From: Streptomyces sp. CB02414
GTDB taxonomy: Bacteria; Actinomycetota; Actinomycetes; Streptomycetales; Streptomycetaceae
Reading direction: 5' to 3'
DNA: 64,000 nucleotides
NCBI RefSeq assembly: GCF_001905385.1
Contig: NZ_LIPF01000009.1
Coordinates: forward strand, 124,001-188,000
This document shows, in pieces, positions 47,775 to 54,852 of the stretch. A program made the position numbers and the translations under genes. The first letter of the stretch is position 1. Each line of letters opens with the position of its first letter. Under the pieces are notes generated by a model. It saw only the letters and a list, made by a program, of their open reading frames with translations, ran no database searches and was not told the origin of the DNA.

Positions 47775-48335
47775 GTGCTGATCACCCACGACACCCGGTG
47801 TGCCCTCGACACCGTGGTGGATCTGGTGAACACCGTGCCGGAGGACGATTCGGCGCCGGACGGGCTGCCGGATGTCGCGGCCCTCCAGGAATTTGTGGGA
47901 ACGCACGAAATCAGCGACGTCGGCGTGCTCTCGGAGCTCGACCTGTCGGCGGTGCGCAAGATCCGCGGCCGGTTCGCGGCCGTTTTCGCGGCACCCGACG
48001 CCTTGGCCGCCGCCGGCCTGATCAACGACCTGGTCGCCGCCGCCGGCACCACACCGCGGCTCACCGACCACGACGGGTACGACTGGCACATCCACTACTT
48101 CGCGCCGGGCGCCTCCGTCGCCGACCACCTCGCCGCGGACTGCGGGATGGCGCTGGCCTTCTTCGTGGTCGCCGGGGAGCAGGAGCGGCTGCGGCGGTGC
48201 GAGGCCCCGGACTGCCGACGCGCCTTCGTCGACCTCTCGCGGAACCGCTCGCGGCGGTACTGCGACAGCCGCACGTGCGGAAATCGCTTGCACGTGGCCG
48301 CGTACCGGGCACGGCGCAAGGAGGCGGCCGGCTGA
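47775..48335 (+). CDS. CGNR zinc-finger (ABATE domain) putative transcription regulator
   Basis: A 186-residue protein. The N-terminal ~130 residues match the ABATE domain (TRCALDTVVDLVNTVPED, LSAVRKIRGRFAAVFAAPD, DWHIHYFAPGASVADHLAAD). The C-terminal zinc finger is CEAPDCRRAFVDLSRN followed by RRYCDSRTCGNRLHVAAYR, with the name-giving CGNR and the four cysteines. Such proteins are thought to be DNA-binding regulators sensing a small ligand. GTG at 47775 with AGGGAGCG five nt upstream. It lies just after ssgB on the same strand, but the hairpin and 329-nt gap argue for separate transcription. Confidence 0.9.
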   Translation: MLITHDTRCALDTVVDLVNTVPEDDSAPDGLPDVAALQEFVGTHEISDVGVLSELDLSAVRKIRGRFAAVFAAPDALAAAGLINDLVAAAGTTPRLTDHDGYDWHIHYFAPGASVADHLAADCGMALAFFVVAGEQERLRRCEAPDCRRAFVDLSRNRSRRYCDSRTCGNRLHVAAYRARRKEAAG

Positions 48336-48412
48336 CGTCCGCCTGCGACACCGGGCACACAGCGGTGGCGACGCGGCCCCCGGCGGGTGGCGCCGGGGAG
48401 CGCGGGTACGGC

Positions 48413-48592
48413 TCACAGCAACAGCAGATCGTGCAACGAAGCCATGAGCAGCAGACACCCGATCACCGCAAGGAAGATCATGAGCGGTGGCTGGGAAAGG
48501 GCGAAGAGGCAGCCGCGCGGTTCGTCCTGCGCCCGCGTGGTTTCGCTCTGTCTCGTGTTCAGCTGGGTATCCAGCTGAGTGGTGTCCGGCAT
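48413..48592 (-). CDS. Small membrane protein (59 residues)
   Basis: An open frame MPDTTQLDTQLNTRQSET continuing to a single hydrophobic helix (PLMIFLAVIGCLLLMASLHD, about residues 36-55) and ending LLLL. A polar N-terminus plus one C-terminal transmembrane helix is a typical small actinobacterial membrane peptide. GGCGAG immediately precedes the ATG, which is close for a ribosome site. Codon third positions are less GC-rich than in neighbouring large genes, but the helix is intact. No assigned function. It converges on the CGNR gene and lies downstream, in orientation, of the two-helix protein gene at 48.8-49.2 kb. Confidence 0.6.
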   Translation of the reverse strand: MPDTTQLDTQLNTRQSETTRAQDEPRGCLFALSQPPLMIFLAVIGCLLLMASLHDLLLL

Positions 48593-48779
48593 CTCGCCGT
48601 GATGATGACGCAGTGACCAGGGCCTACGCGATCAACACGCCAGCGAAGACCGGGAGTTCGTTGAATTCCGCAATGTTCGTCCGGATCCTGATCATTACGG
48701 AGCGCGCTCTGACGACCTCGGACCGCTGTGTCGTTTCAGCCCCGGCCTCGGCGCCGGCGGCGAACACCGGCAACGACGG

Positions 48780-49229
48780 TCATATGCCGTGCTTCTTGAG
48801 GATGGCCTCGATGTCGCTGAAGTCGTCCTCGCCGCCGGACGGCTTGGCCGGTCGGGAGGCGGGCCGGGCGGCCGGACGGGCACCTGCGCCGAGGGAGGGC
48901 TCCGAGGCCGCCGGGGCGACCGCGTCACGCTGTGCCGCGGCGCGGGCCTCCTTCCGATCCTTGCGGGTGCCGCCGCGGCGGCGCTCCACGGCACGCGTGG
49001 TCATGAACAGCGCCCACGACACGCCCAGCACCGCGAAGCCGGCCCAGGCCACGGGGCTGAACGCCGTGTCCGCCAGCCACTCGACCACTCCGGTCATGAC
49101 CAGGCCGACGGGGACCAGCGAGTAGGCGGCGATACGGGCCGCGGTGAGGAAACGCCTGCGGTACGCGGTGACCGCCGCGATGCCCAGGCCGGCCGCGGAC
49201 ACCGCGGAGCAGACGGTCTCGGCAATCAT
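48780..49229 (-). CDS. Two-helix membrane protein of unknown function
   Basis: A 149-residue protein with hydrophobic segments TVCSAVSAAGLGIAAVTAY, IAAYSLVPVGLVMTGVVEWL and PVAWAGFAVLGVSWALFMTT, followed by a basic/Ala-Pro-rich cytosolic tail (ERRRGGTRKDRKEARAAAQ) ending in EDDFSDIEAILKKHGI. That conserved-looking acidic/helical end resembles a docking peptide. I prefer the ATG at 49229 because GGAGGACC lies directly before it; an ATG at 49259 is the alternative. No family recognised. Divergent from the DsbA-like gene. Confidence 0.75.
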   Translation of the reverse strand: MIAETVCSAVSAAGLGIAAVTAYRRRFLTAARIAAYSLVPVGLVMTGVVEWLADTAFSPVAWAGFAVLGVSWALFMTTRAVERRRGGTRKDRKEARAAAQRDAVAPAASEPSLGAGARPAARPASRPAKPSGGEDDFSDIEAILKKHGI

Positions 49230-49310
49230 CCGGTCCTCCAGGGCAGGTCGGTCGGGCATGAGTACTTCGTCCCTTCCATCCTGCACCGTCGGGACGCCGT
49301 GAGGCCATGC

Positions 49311-49345
49311 CCGGACCCCGAGATCAGGGAGATCTCGGGGTCCGG
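49311..49345. promoter_or_regulatory. 15-bp perfect inverted repeat in a divergent promoter region
   Basis: CCGGACCCCGAGATC (49311-49325), a 5-nt spacer, and its exact complement (49331-49345). It lies between two divergently transcribed genes (starts at 49229 and 49418), so neither can use it as a terminator. It may be an operator or a 5' leader hairpin. Confidence 0.55.
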
Positions 49346-49417
49346 TCCTCCCCAGGTGCCGGTGGCCGCCGTACGACCTGGTCGGGACGACACCCTGCGG
49401 GCTGGGAGAATGGGGCC

Positions 49418-49942
49418 ATGAGCGACTCCTCCCCCGCCCGGCCCGCCGCCCCCGTCCTCGACGTCTGGTGCGAGCTCCAGTGCACGGACTGCCACACCGC
49501 CCTGGACGACCTCCGCGCCCTGCGCGCCCGCTACGGCGACCGTCTGGAGCTGCGGCTGCGGCACTTCCCGCTGGAGAAGCACAAGCACTCCTTCGCCGCC
49601 GCGCAGGCCGCCGAGGAGGCCGCGGCACAGGGGCAGGGATGGCCGTACGCGGAGGCCGTGCTGAACCGGGTCGCCGAGCTGGACCGCGAGGGCGAACCCT
49701 TCCTGGTCGAGGTCGCCCGGGAACTGGGACTGGACGCCGAGGAGTTCGACACGGCCCTGATCGACGGCCGGCACATCCTGATCGTCGACGCCGACCAGGC
49801 CGAGGGCAAGGCGATCGGCGTGACCGGCACCCCCACGTACGTGATCGGCGGCGAGCGCCTCGACGGCGGCAAGAGCCAGGAAGGGCTGCGCGAGCGCGTC
49901 GAGCGGATCGCGGACCGGCTGCTGGCCGAGCGGCAGGACTGA
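49418..49942 (+). CDS. Cytosolic DsbA-family thioredoxin-fold oxidoreductase
   Basis: A 174-residue DsbA-like protein without signal peptide. The active site is WCELQCTDCHTALDDL (CTDC, about residues 22-25, preceded by another Cys), then the helical insert with HSFAAAQAAEEAAAQGQGWP and the cis-proline loop GVTGTPTYVIGG. This is the group of cytosolic DsbA-like or FrnE-like proteins. The substrate is unknown. ATG with GGGAG about 10 nt upstream. Confidence 0.9.
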   Translation: MSDSSPARPAAPVLDVWCELQCTDCHTALDDLRALRARYGDRLELRLRHFPLEKHKHSFAAAQAAEEAAAQGQGWPYAEAVLNRVAELDREGEPFLVEVARELGLDAEEFDTALIDGRHILIVDADQAEGKAIGVTGTPTYVIGGERLDGGKSQEGLRERVERIADRLLAERQD

Positions 49943-49968
49943 CGGACCGGCGCCGCCCGGGCGTACGC

Positions 49969-50793
49969 CTACAGCAGCGGTTTGCTGCAGTAGTAGCGCG
50001 TGGTCTCGTAGCCGAGCGACTCGTAGAGCCGTTCGGCCGCGGTGTTGCCCGCGAAGACGTTGAGACCGATCAGTCGCCGGCCGGCGTCGACGGCCTGGGC
50101 CTCGGCCAGCGTCATGAGCGTCCGTCCGTGCCCCCGGCCCCGGTGCGCCGCGTCGGTCTCGACGTCGAAGACGTAGGCGCGGTCCTCGCGCAGCGCCAGC
50201 CACAGGACGCCGACCCGCGCCCCCTCGTGCTCCACCACGCTGAACAGCATGTTCTCGGTGTCCTGCCCCTGTGGCAGCAACAGCTCGTGATCTCTGCGCG
50301 CCTTCGCGTACGCCTCGTCCTCGGGGACACCCCGCTCGATCCAGGTACGGGCGTACTGCTGCGACTGGTGGGCGTGCCAGGTGGCGAACTCGTCGGCCGT
50401 CATCGGCCGTGCCCGGCTGCCCGCGGGCAGGGCGGGCGCGGTGCCGTCGAGCGGTTTGGCCATGGCGCGGTTGCGCACGACGTAGCCGAGCGCCTCCGTG
50501 AGACGCAGGCCCGCGTGGGCGTCGGGAGCCAGGTTCGCCTCGATCCGCCGGCAGCCCCAGCCCCGTACGACCTCCTCGGCCGCGAGGGCCGCCACCGTGC
50601 CACGGCCGCGCCGCCGGTCCGGTTCGTCGATGCTCAGGTGGTGGATCACGGCCACCGCATCGCCGAAGGCCTGTGAGGTGCCGAGGTGTATCGCGCCGAC
50701 GGACCGGCTGTTCACGCACACCTGGTAGTGGCGCGAACGCGTCCCGTCGGCGGCGCGCTGGAGCGGCTCGGTCGGCCGCAGGGTGGTGGTCAT
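49969..50793 (-). CDS. GNAT acetyltransferase with two GNAT domains
   Basis: A 274-residue protein made of two acetyltransferase folds. Each has an acetyl-CoA pyrophosphate loop: RRRGRGTVAALAAEEV in the first (about residues 62-77) and HRGRGHGRTLMTLAEAQA in the second (about 216-233), followed by APDAHAGLRLTEALGYVVRN and GNTAAERLYESLGYETTRYY. The tandem architecture resembles mycothiol synthase and several resistance acetyltransferases, but the substrate cannot be told. The ATG at 50793 lacks a ribosome site and is immediately preceded by a -10-like box, so it is probably leaderless. Confidence 0.9.
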   Translation of the reverse strand: MTTTLRPTEPLQRAADGTRSRHYQVCVNSRSVGAIHLGTSQAFGDAVAVIHHLSIDEPDRRRGRGTVAALAAEEVVRGWGCRRIEANLAPDAHAGLRLTEALGYVVRNRAMAKPLDGTAPALPAGSRARPMTADEFATWHAHQSQQYARTWIERGVPEDEAYAKARRDHELLLPQGQDTENMLFSVVEHEGARVGVLWLALREDRAYVFDVETDAAHRGRGHGRTLMTLAEAQAVDAGRRLIGLNVFAGNTAAERLYESLGYETTRYYCSKPLL

Positions 50794-50800
50794 CACCGGA

Positions 50801-50829
50801 GTTCTACCCGGTGACGGAGTTCGAGTCAG
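50801..50829 (-). promoter_or_regulatory. Putative promoter of the GNAT gene (leaderless)
   Basis: On the minus strand CTGACT (50824-50829), 17 nt, TAGAAC (50801-50806), then only seven bases to the ATG at 50793. Confidence 0.5.
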
Positions 50830-50866
50830 CCTCATTTTCGAGGCGTTCCCGGTCTGCGGGCGCGCT

Positions 50867-51688
50867 TTACGGGTCCAGGTCGTTGCCGGACCGCTCCTCG
50901 AAGATCCGCATGGCCTTGGCGGTCACCGGCCCCGGGGCCCCCGGCAGTTCGCGGTCGTCGACGCGGTGCACGGCCTGCACGTCCCGGAGGGTGGAGGTCA
51001 GGAAGACCTCGTCGGCGCGGTCCAGGACGTCCATCGGGAGGTCGGTCTCGCGGGCACCGGTCCACTCGACGGCCAGGGCGCGGGTGATCCCGGCGAGGCA
51101 GCCGGAGGCGACCGGCGGGGTGTGGATCTCGCCGTCGAGGACGACGAAGACGTTCGAGCCGGTGCCCTCGCACAGCTGCCCCACCGTGTTGCCGAACAGC
51201 GCCTCGGTGGCGCCCCGTTCGCGGGCGCGGGCCAGGGCGACGACGTTCTCCGCGTAGGAGGTGGTCTTCAGGCCGGTGAGCGCGCCGCGCTCGTTGCGGG
51301 TCCACGGCACCGTGATCACGGCCGTCGAGTCGGGGCGCCGGCCGGTCTCGCCGAGGGCGACGACGAGGGTCGTGCCGTGCTCCCCCCGGTCGGATCCGAG
51401 CGGGCCGTGACCGCCGGTGTACGTGATGCGCAGCCTGCCCAGCGGCATGGGGTTGGCCTCGATGACGGCGGCGCAGGCGCGGCTGACCTCGTCGAGGTCG
51501 GGGGCGGGCAGGCCGAGGCCGCGGGCCGAGCGGGTCAGCCGGTCGAGGTGCCGGGTCAGGGCGAACGGCCTGCCGTCCACCGCCTTCACGGTCTCGAAGA
51601 TGCCGTCGCCCACGGTCAGCCCGTGGTCGAGGACGGAGACGCGGGCGGACTCGATGTCCTGGAGCCCGCCGTCGAGCCAGATTTTCAC
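50867..51688 (-). CDS. pabC: Aminodeoxychorismate lyase (class IV aminotransferase fold)
   Basis: A 273-residue PLP enzyme of fold type IV. The lysine that binds PLP is in LKTTSYAENVVALARARERG, and ATEALFGNTVGQLCEGTGSN is the cofactor-binding region. Next to pabB it most likely removes pyruvate from 4-amino-4-deoxychorismate to give 4-aminobenzoate for folate; a branched-chain or D-amino-acid transaminase is less likely. GTG at 51688 overlaps the pabB stop by three bases, with GAGGGA upstream. Confidence 0.88.
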   Translation of the reverse strand: MKIWLDGGLQDIESARVSVLDHGLTVGDGIFETVKAVDGRPFALTRHLDRLTRSARGLGLPAPDLDEVSRACAAVIEANPMPLGRLRITYTGGHGPLGSDRGEHGTTLVVALGETGRRPDSTAVITVPWTRNERGALTGLKTTSYAENVVALARARERGATEALFGNTVGQLCEGTGSNVFVVLDGEIHTPPVASGCLAGITRALAVEWTGARETDLPMDVLDRADEVFLTSTLRDVQAVHRVDDRELPGAPGPVTAKAMRIFEERSGNDLDP

Positions 51689-52731
51689 GCCTGTGTTCCC
51701 TCTCCACTCACCTCGTACGTCCCCGACGCTACCGCGAGCAGCCGGGACGCCTTCAGTTCCGTCTCCCGCCACTCCCCCTCCGGGTCGGACCCCCAGGTGA
51801 TGCCGGCGCCGGTCCCGAAGCGCAGCACCCCCTCGGCACGGTCGATCCAGAAGGTGCGGATGCCGACGGCGAGCTCGGCGGTGCCCCGGTCGGCGTCGAC
51901 CCAGCCGATGCCGCCGCAGTACGGGCCCCGGGGCGCGGTCTCCAGGGCTTCGATGATCCGCAGGGCGCTGGACTTGGGGGCGCCGGTGACGGACCCCGGC
52001 GGGAAGGCCGCGGCGAACAGCTCCGGCCAGCCGGCGTCGGCGCGCAGCTCGCCGCGGACCGAGGAGACCAGGTGCACGAGGCCCGGGTGCTTCTCGACGG
52101 CACAGAGGTCGGGGACGGTCACGCTGCCCGTGGCGCAGACCCGCCCGATGTCGTTGCGGACGAGGTCCACGATCATGACGTTCTCGGCGTAGTCCTTCTC
52201 CAGCAGGTCGGCCTCGGTCCGTCCGGTCCCCTTGATCGGCCCGGACTCGACGGTCCGGCCGGCGCGGCGCAGGAACAGCTCGGGCGAGGCGGTGGCGATC
52301 TCGACACCGTGGCCGGGCAGCCGGATCGTCCCGGCGTACGGCGCCGGGTTGCCGCGGGCCAGCAGGGCGGTGAGGGCGTCCACGTCTGCGCCGGGGCCGA
52401 CGGGCGCCGAGAGCACCCGGCAGAGGTTTGCCTGGTAGACCTCGCCGGCGGCGATGTGCTCGCGTATGCGCCGTACGGCCGCCGTGTACGCGGCGTGGTC
52501 GAGGGAGGACGTCCAGTCGCCGACGGCCGGTCCCCGCCACCGGCCGGGTGCGGGAGTCGGCACCGGCCGCGTCCGTACGTCCGCGAAGCGTGCGCAGGTC
52601 AGACGGCCCTCGAAGTCCGCGCAGACGGCCCAGAAACCCTCGGATTCGAGGGCGGCGGGATCGCTGGTGACGTCGAGGAGACCGGTGGCGAGACGCTCGC
52701 CGAAGCGGGCGAGGGGAGGGAGGTCGAGCAC
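51685..52731 (-). CDS. pabB: Aminodeoxychorismate synthase component I (chorismate-binding enzyme)
   Basis: A 348-residue chorismate-utilising enzyme. It shows the PabB pattern VESGPIKGTGRTEADLLEKD, MIVDLVRNDIGRVCATGSV, VSSVRGELRADAGW, FPPGSVTGAPKSSALRIIE, and YCGGIGWVDADRGTAELAVG. The KGT in PIKGT is the PabB-type lysine motif rather than the anthranilate-synthase PIAGT. It needs an amidotransferase (PabA), which is not in this window. GTG start at 52731 has no ribosome site and a TAGACT box (52739-52744) seven bases upstream, so it may be leaderless. Confidence 0.92.
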   Translation of the reverse strand: MLDLPPLARFGERLATGLLDVTSDPAALESEGFWAVCADFEGRLTCARFADVRTRPVPTPAPGRWRGPAVGDWTSSLDHAAYTAAVRRIREHIAAGEVYQANLCRVLSAPVGPGADVDALTALLARGNPAPYAGTIRLPGHGVEIATASPELFLRRAGRTVESGPIKGTGRTEADLLEKDYAENVMIVDLVRNDIGRVCATGSVTVPDLCAVEKHPGLVHLVSSVRGELRADAGWPELFAAAFPPGSVTGAPKSSALRIIEALETAPRGPYCGGIGWVDADRGTAELAVGIRTFWIDRAEGVLRFGTGAGITWGSDPEGEWRETELKASRLLAVASGTYEVSGEGTQA

Positions 52732-52839
52732 GTGTCCGAGTCTAGGACGGTGGCCCGGAGGTGACCCGAACGTGTCCTTCCGGGTGCCCTGACCAGGTCC
52801 TCGGGCGGACGCACCGCAGCACGCTGCACAAACGCGTTT

Positions 52840-52867
52840 TTGTACTGGCTCAGGAATCCGCTAGAGT
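52840..52867 (+). promoter_or_regulatory. Promoter of the tRNA operon
   Basis: TTGTAC at 52840-52845 and TAGAGT at 52862-52867 with a 16-nt spacer (17 if TTTGTA is taken). It is a good housekeeping-sigma match 41 nt before the first tRNA. Confidence 0.65.
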
Positions 52868-52908
52868 TCAACACGTCGCCGGGACGCGGAAGCGGACCGA
52901 ACCGACAG

Positions 52909-52981
52909 GCGGACGTAGCTCAGTTGGTAGAGCGCAACCTTGCCAAGGTTGAGGTCGCGAGTTCGAGCCTCGTCGTCCGCT
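52909..52981 (+). tRNA. tRNA-Gly(GCC)
   Basis: 73-nt cloverleaf with acceptor GCGGACG / CGTCCGC, anticodon arm CAACC-TTGCCAA-GGTTG (anticodon GCC), T-arm GCGAG-TTCGAGC-CTCGT and discriminator T. No CCA encoded. First gene of a five-tRNA operon. Confidence 0.96.
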
Positions 52982-53019
52982 CGCAGGAACAGGGGGCCTC
53001 CCGGGCCCTCTACACTCCT

Positions 53020-53093
53020 GGTGGAGTGGCCGAGAGGCGAGGCAACGGCCTGCAAAGCCGTCTACACGGGTTCAAATCCCGTCTCCACCTCCA
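53020..53093 (+). tRNA. tRNA-Cys(GCA)
   Basis: Acceptor GGTGGAG / CTCCACC, anticodon arm ACGGC-CTGCAAA-GCCGT (anticodon GCA), T-loop TTCAAAT. Unlike its neighbours it is followed by an encoded CCA (53091-53093). It lies one base before the first tRNA-Val(GAC). Confidence 0.96.
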
Positions 53094-53094
53094 A

Positions 53095-53166
53095 GGACGA
53101 TTAGCTCAGCGGGAGAGCGCTTCCCTGACACGGAAGAGGTCACTGGTTCAATCCCAGTATCGTCCA
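53095..53166 (+). tRNA. tRNA-Val(GAC) copy 1
   Basis: 72 nt with acceptor GGACGAT / ATCGTCC, anticodon arm CTTCC-CTGACAC-GGAAG (anticodon GAC) and T-arm ACTGG-TTCAATC-CCAGT. Confidence 0.96.
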
Positions 53167-53202
53167 CTGGTCCGCAAGGATCACTGATCCGTATGGATCC
53201 CC

Positions 53203-53274
53203 GCGCGATTAGCTCAGCGGGAGAGCGCTTCCCTGACACGGAAGAGGTCACTGGTTCAATCCCAGTATCGCGCA
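53203..53274 (+). tRNA. tRNA-Val(GAC) copy 2, variant acceptor stem
   Basis: Identical to copies 1 and 3 from base 4 onward, apart from the matching 3' acceptor strand. The acceptor stem begins GCGCGAT and ends ATCGCGC, so the changes at positions 2 and 3 are compensated on the other strand and the stem stays fully paired. Confidence 0.96.
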
Positions 53275-53299
53275 CGCAGTACCGCACCTGGTGCTCCCA

Positions 53300-53371
53300 G
53301 GACGATTAGCTCAGCGGGAGAGCGCTTCCCTGACACGGAAGAGGTCACTGGTTCAATCCCAGTATCGTCCA
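53300..53371 (+). tRNA. tRNA-Val(GAC) copy 3
   Basis: 72 nt, identical to copy 1 (acceptor GGACGAT / ATCGTCC, anticodon GAC). Last of the operon, followed after seven bases by the terminator stem. Confidence 0.96.
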
Positions 53372-53378
53372 CACCGAC

Positions 53379-53415
53379 CGAAGCCCCCGGCCGTCTCGTA
53401 CGGCCGGGGGCTTCG
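53379..53415. terminator. Terminator of the tRNA operon
   Basis: Perfect 15-bp stem CGAAGCCCCCGGCCG / CGGCCGGGGGCTTCG with a 7-nt loop. It also lies 20 nt beyond the stop of the convergent zinc-ribbon gene and can serve both. Confidence 0.88.
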
Positions 53416-53435
53416 TCGTGGCTCGGATCAGCGAG

Positions 53436-53720
53436 TCAGCTGGAGAAGAGCATGTGGCCGAAGCTCTTGTGGCGGTGGTGACCGTGGTGGCCGTGGCCGG
53501 CGTGCGGGGCGCCCCAGGCGGGCGCGGGAGCGGCCGGGTAGGCCTGCGGGGCGGCGGGCGGGGCCGGCGGGGCGGGCTGGGACCACTGGGCCTCCAGGCG
53601 GGTCAGCGACTCCAGCTCGCCGTAGTCCAGGAAGATCCCTCGGCAGCCGCTGCACTGCTCTATCTGAACACCGTTGCGGTTGTAGGTGTGCATCGGTGCA
53701 CGGCACTTGGGGCACTGCAT
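53436..53720 (-). CDS. TFIIB-type zinc-ribbon protein
   Basis: A 94-residue protein. The first 30 residues form a zinc ribbon: CPKC at 3-6 and CSGC at 23-26 (MQCPKCRAPMHTYNRNGVQI, then EQCSGCRGIFLDYGELESL). A Pro/Ala-rich linker and a His/Gly-rich tail (HAGHGHHGHHRHKSFGH, about residues 73-89) follow, the latter able to bind metal. zf-TFIIB proteins of this size are common and uncharacterised. ATG with GAGGAG about 13 nt upstream. Confidence 0.88.
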   Translation of the reverse strand: MQCPKCRAPMHTYNRNGVQIEQCSGCRGIFLDYGELESLTRLEAQWSQPAPPAPPAAPQAYPAAPAPAWGAPHAGHGHHGHHRHKSFGHMLFSS

Positions 53721-53821
53721 CGTCGGCTCAACTCCTCGCCGGTCGGTCCTGCTTCGCGTATCGCCAGGACAGACTCTGTCCGGCTACGGGTCGGTTGCAC
53801 CCTACGTCGCGGAAATTCGGT

Positions 53822-54769
53822 TCAACCGTGCGGGGCGGAAGGGCTGACGGAGCTCATGCGGGAGCAGGCGTCGACCAGGGACTGCTCCACCTCGTCGAGG
53901 ATGCGGCCCGCCGCGACGGCCTTGGTGACGGCACGGGCGGCGGTCTGCGCGGTGAGGGCGCGGGCCGGAACGTCCAGCGCGGGCCAGGGGTCCTCGTGGG
54001 ACGGGAGGGCCGGGCCGCCGGCCGCGCGGTAGGCGGTCAGGAAGCGGTGCCAGTCCTCGGGCGGGAGGAGTCCGCACGCGTACCAGGCGGCCGGGCGGGC
54101 CAGGTCCCAGGCCGGGGCACCGGTCCCGAGATCGTCCACGTCTATCAGCAGCCATGAGCCGTCGGGCGAGGGGTGGCGCACGAGCTGGCCGAGGTGGAAG
54201 TCGCCGTGGCAGAGCCCGGCCGCGTCCGGCATCGCGGCCTCGCCGCGGGCCCATGCCGGGAGGGCGGCCCAGGCCCGCAGGACGGGGGCGGTGGCGGGAT
54301 GGTGCGGGGCGGTCGTCCGGAGGCGGGCGACTGCGCGGGCCGCCTTCGCGGGGCCGCGCATGGGAGGTACGGCGGTGGGGGCGGCGGTCCGGTGCAGGCG
54401 CGCGAGGAGGGTGGCGGCGGCCTCCCACGGCGCGGCGTCCGGGTCCTCGGGGTCGACGGGGGTGCCGTAGGGCCAGTACGTGACGAGTCGCCCGTGCAGG
54501 GCGACGGGCGACGGGCGCAGCGGGGGCAGCAGGACGCCGGGGAGCCGGGCGGCGACGGTGACACGACGGGCCAGCTCGGCGGCGTCGGCGTCAGCCGCGT
54601 GGGCCTTGGCGACGGTCCCGGCATGCCGGACGACGGTGCCGTCGGGGCGGTCGGCGAGGGTGCTGTCGCCCGGAGTGGCGGCCGCTCCGCAGGGGCAGAC
54701 CGGGGTGCGTGCGTGGGCTGCTTCCCTGACGCGGAGCGTCAGGGCGGGGAGGAGGGCGTCCGTCGTCAC
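53822..54769 (-). CDS. Aminoglycoside phosphotransferase/maltokinase-fold kinase
   Basis: A 315-residue protein-kinase-like small-molecule kinase. The catalytic loop is LCHGDFHLGQLVRH (about residues 185-198), where the usual HGDxHxxN reads HGDFHLGQ. The metal-binding DxD is in WLLIDVDDLGTGAPAWDLAR. Gln in place of the loop Asn also occurs in maltokinases, so a sugar or metabolite substrate is as likely as an antibiotic. GTG at 54769 lacks a ribosome site; TACGCT (54776-54781) ends six bases before it, suggesting a leaderless message. Upstream is the tandem-repeat region, not coding. Confidence 0.82.
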   Translation of the reverse strand: MTTDALLPALTLRVREAAHARTPVCPCGAAATPGDSTLADRPDGTVVRHAGTVAKAHAADADAAELARRVTVAARLPGVLLPPLRPSPVALHGRLVTYWPYGTPVDPEDPDAAPWEAAATLLARLHRTAAPTAVPPMRGPAKAARAVARLRTTAPHHPATAPVLRAWAALPAWARGEAAMPDAAGLCHGDFHLGQLVRHPSPDGSWLLIDVDDLGTGAPAWDLARPAAWYACGLLPPEDWHRFLTAYRAAGGPALPSHEDPWPALDVPARALTAQTAARAVTKAVAAGRILDEVEQSLVDACSRMSSVSPSAPHG

Positions 54770-54852
54770 GGGGTGAGCGTACGCAGGTGTTCCGCCGCCG
54801 GGGACTCGTGTGCGGGTCCCTTGCCGGGCGGGGTGCCCTCCCGCCGGCCTGC

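Noticed and set aside
53095..53371. Regularly spaced near-identical 72-nt repeats looking like a CRISPR or tandem array
   Set aside because: Each folds as tRNA-Val with a GAC anticodon; spacing is irregular and there are no cas genes.
38637..53371. tRNA genes as attachment sites of an integrated element
   Set aside because: No integrase, excisionase or plasmid-type genes are present and no partial tRNA duplicates were seen at a distance.
53822..54769. Aminoglycoside resistance gene
   Set aside because: The fold fits, but the active-site loop differs from APH enzymes and the context is housekeeping; resistance cannot be claimed.
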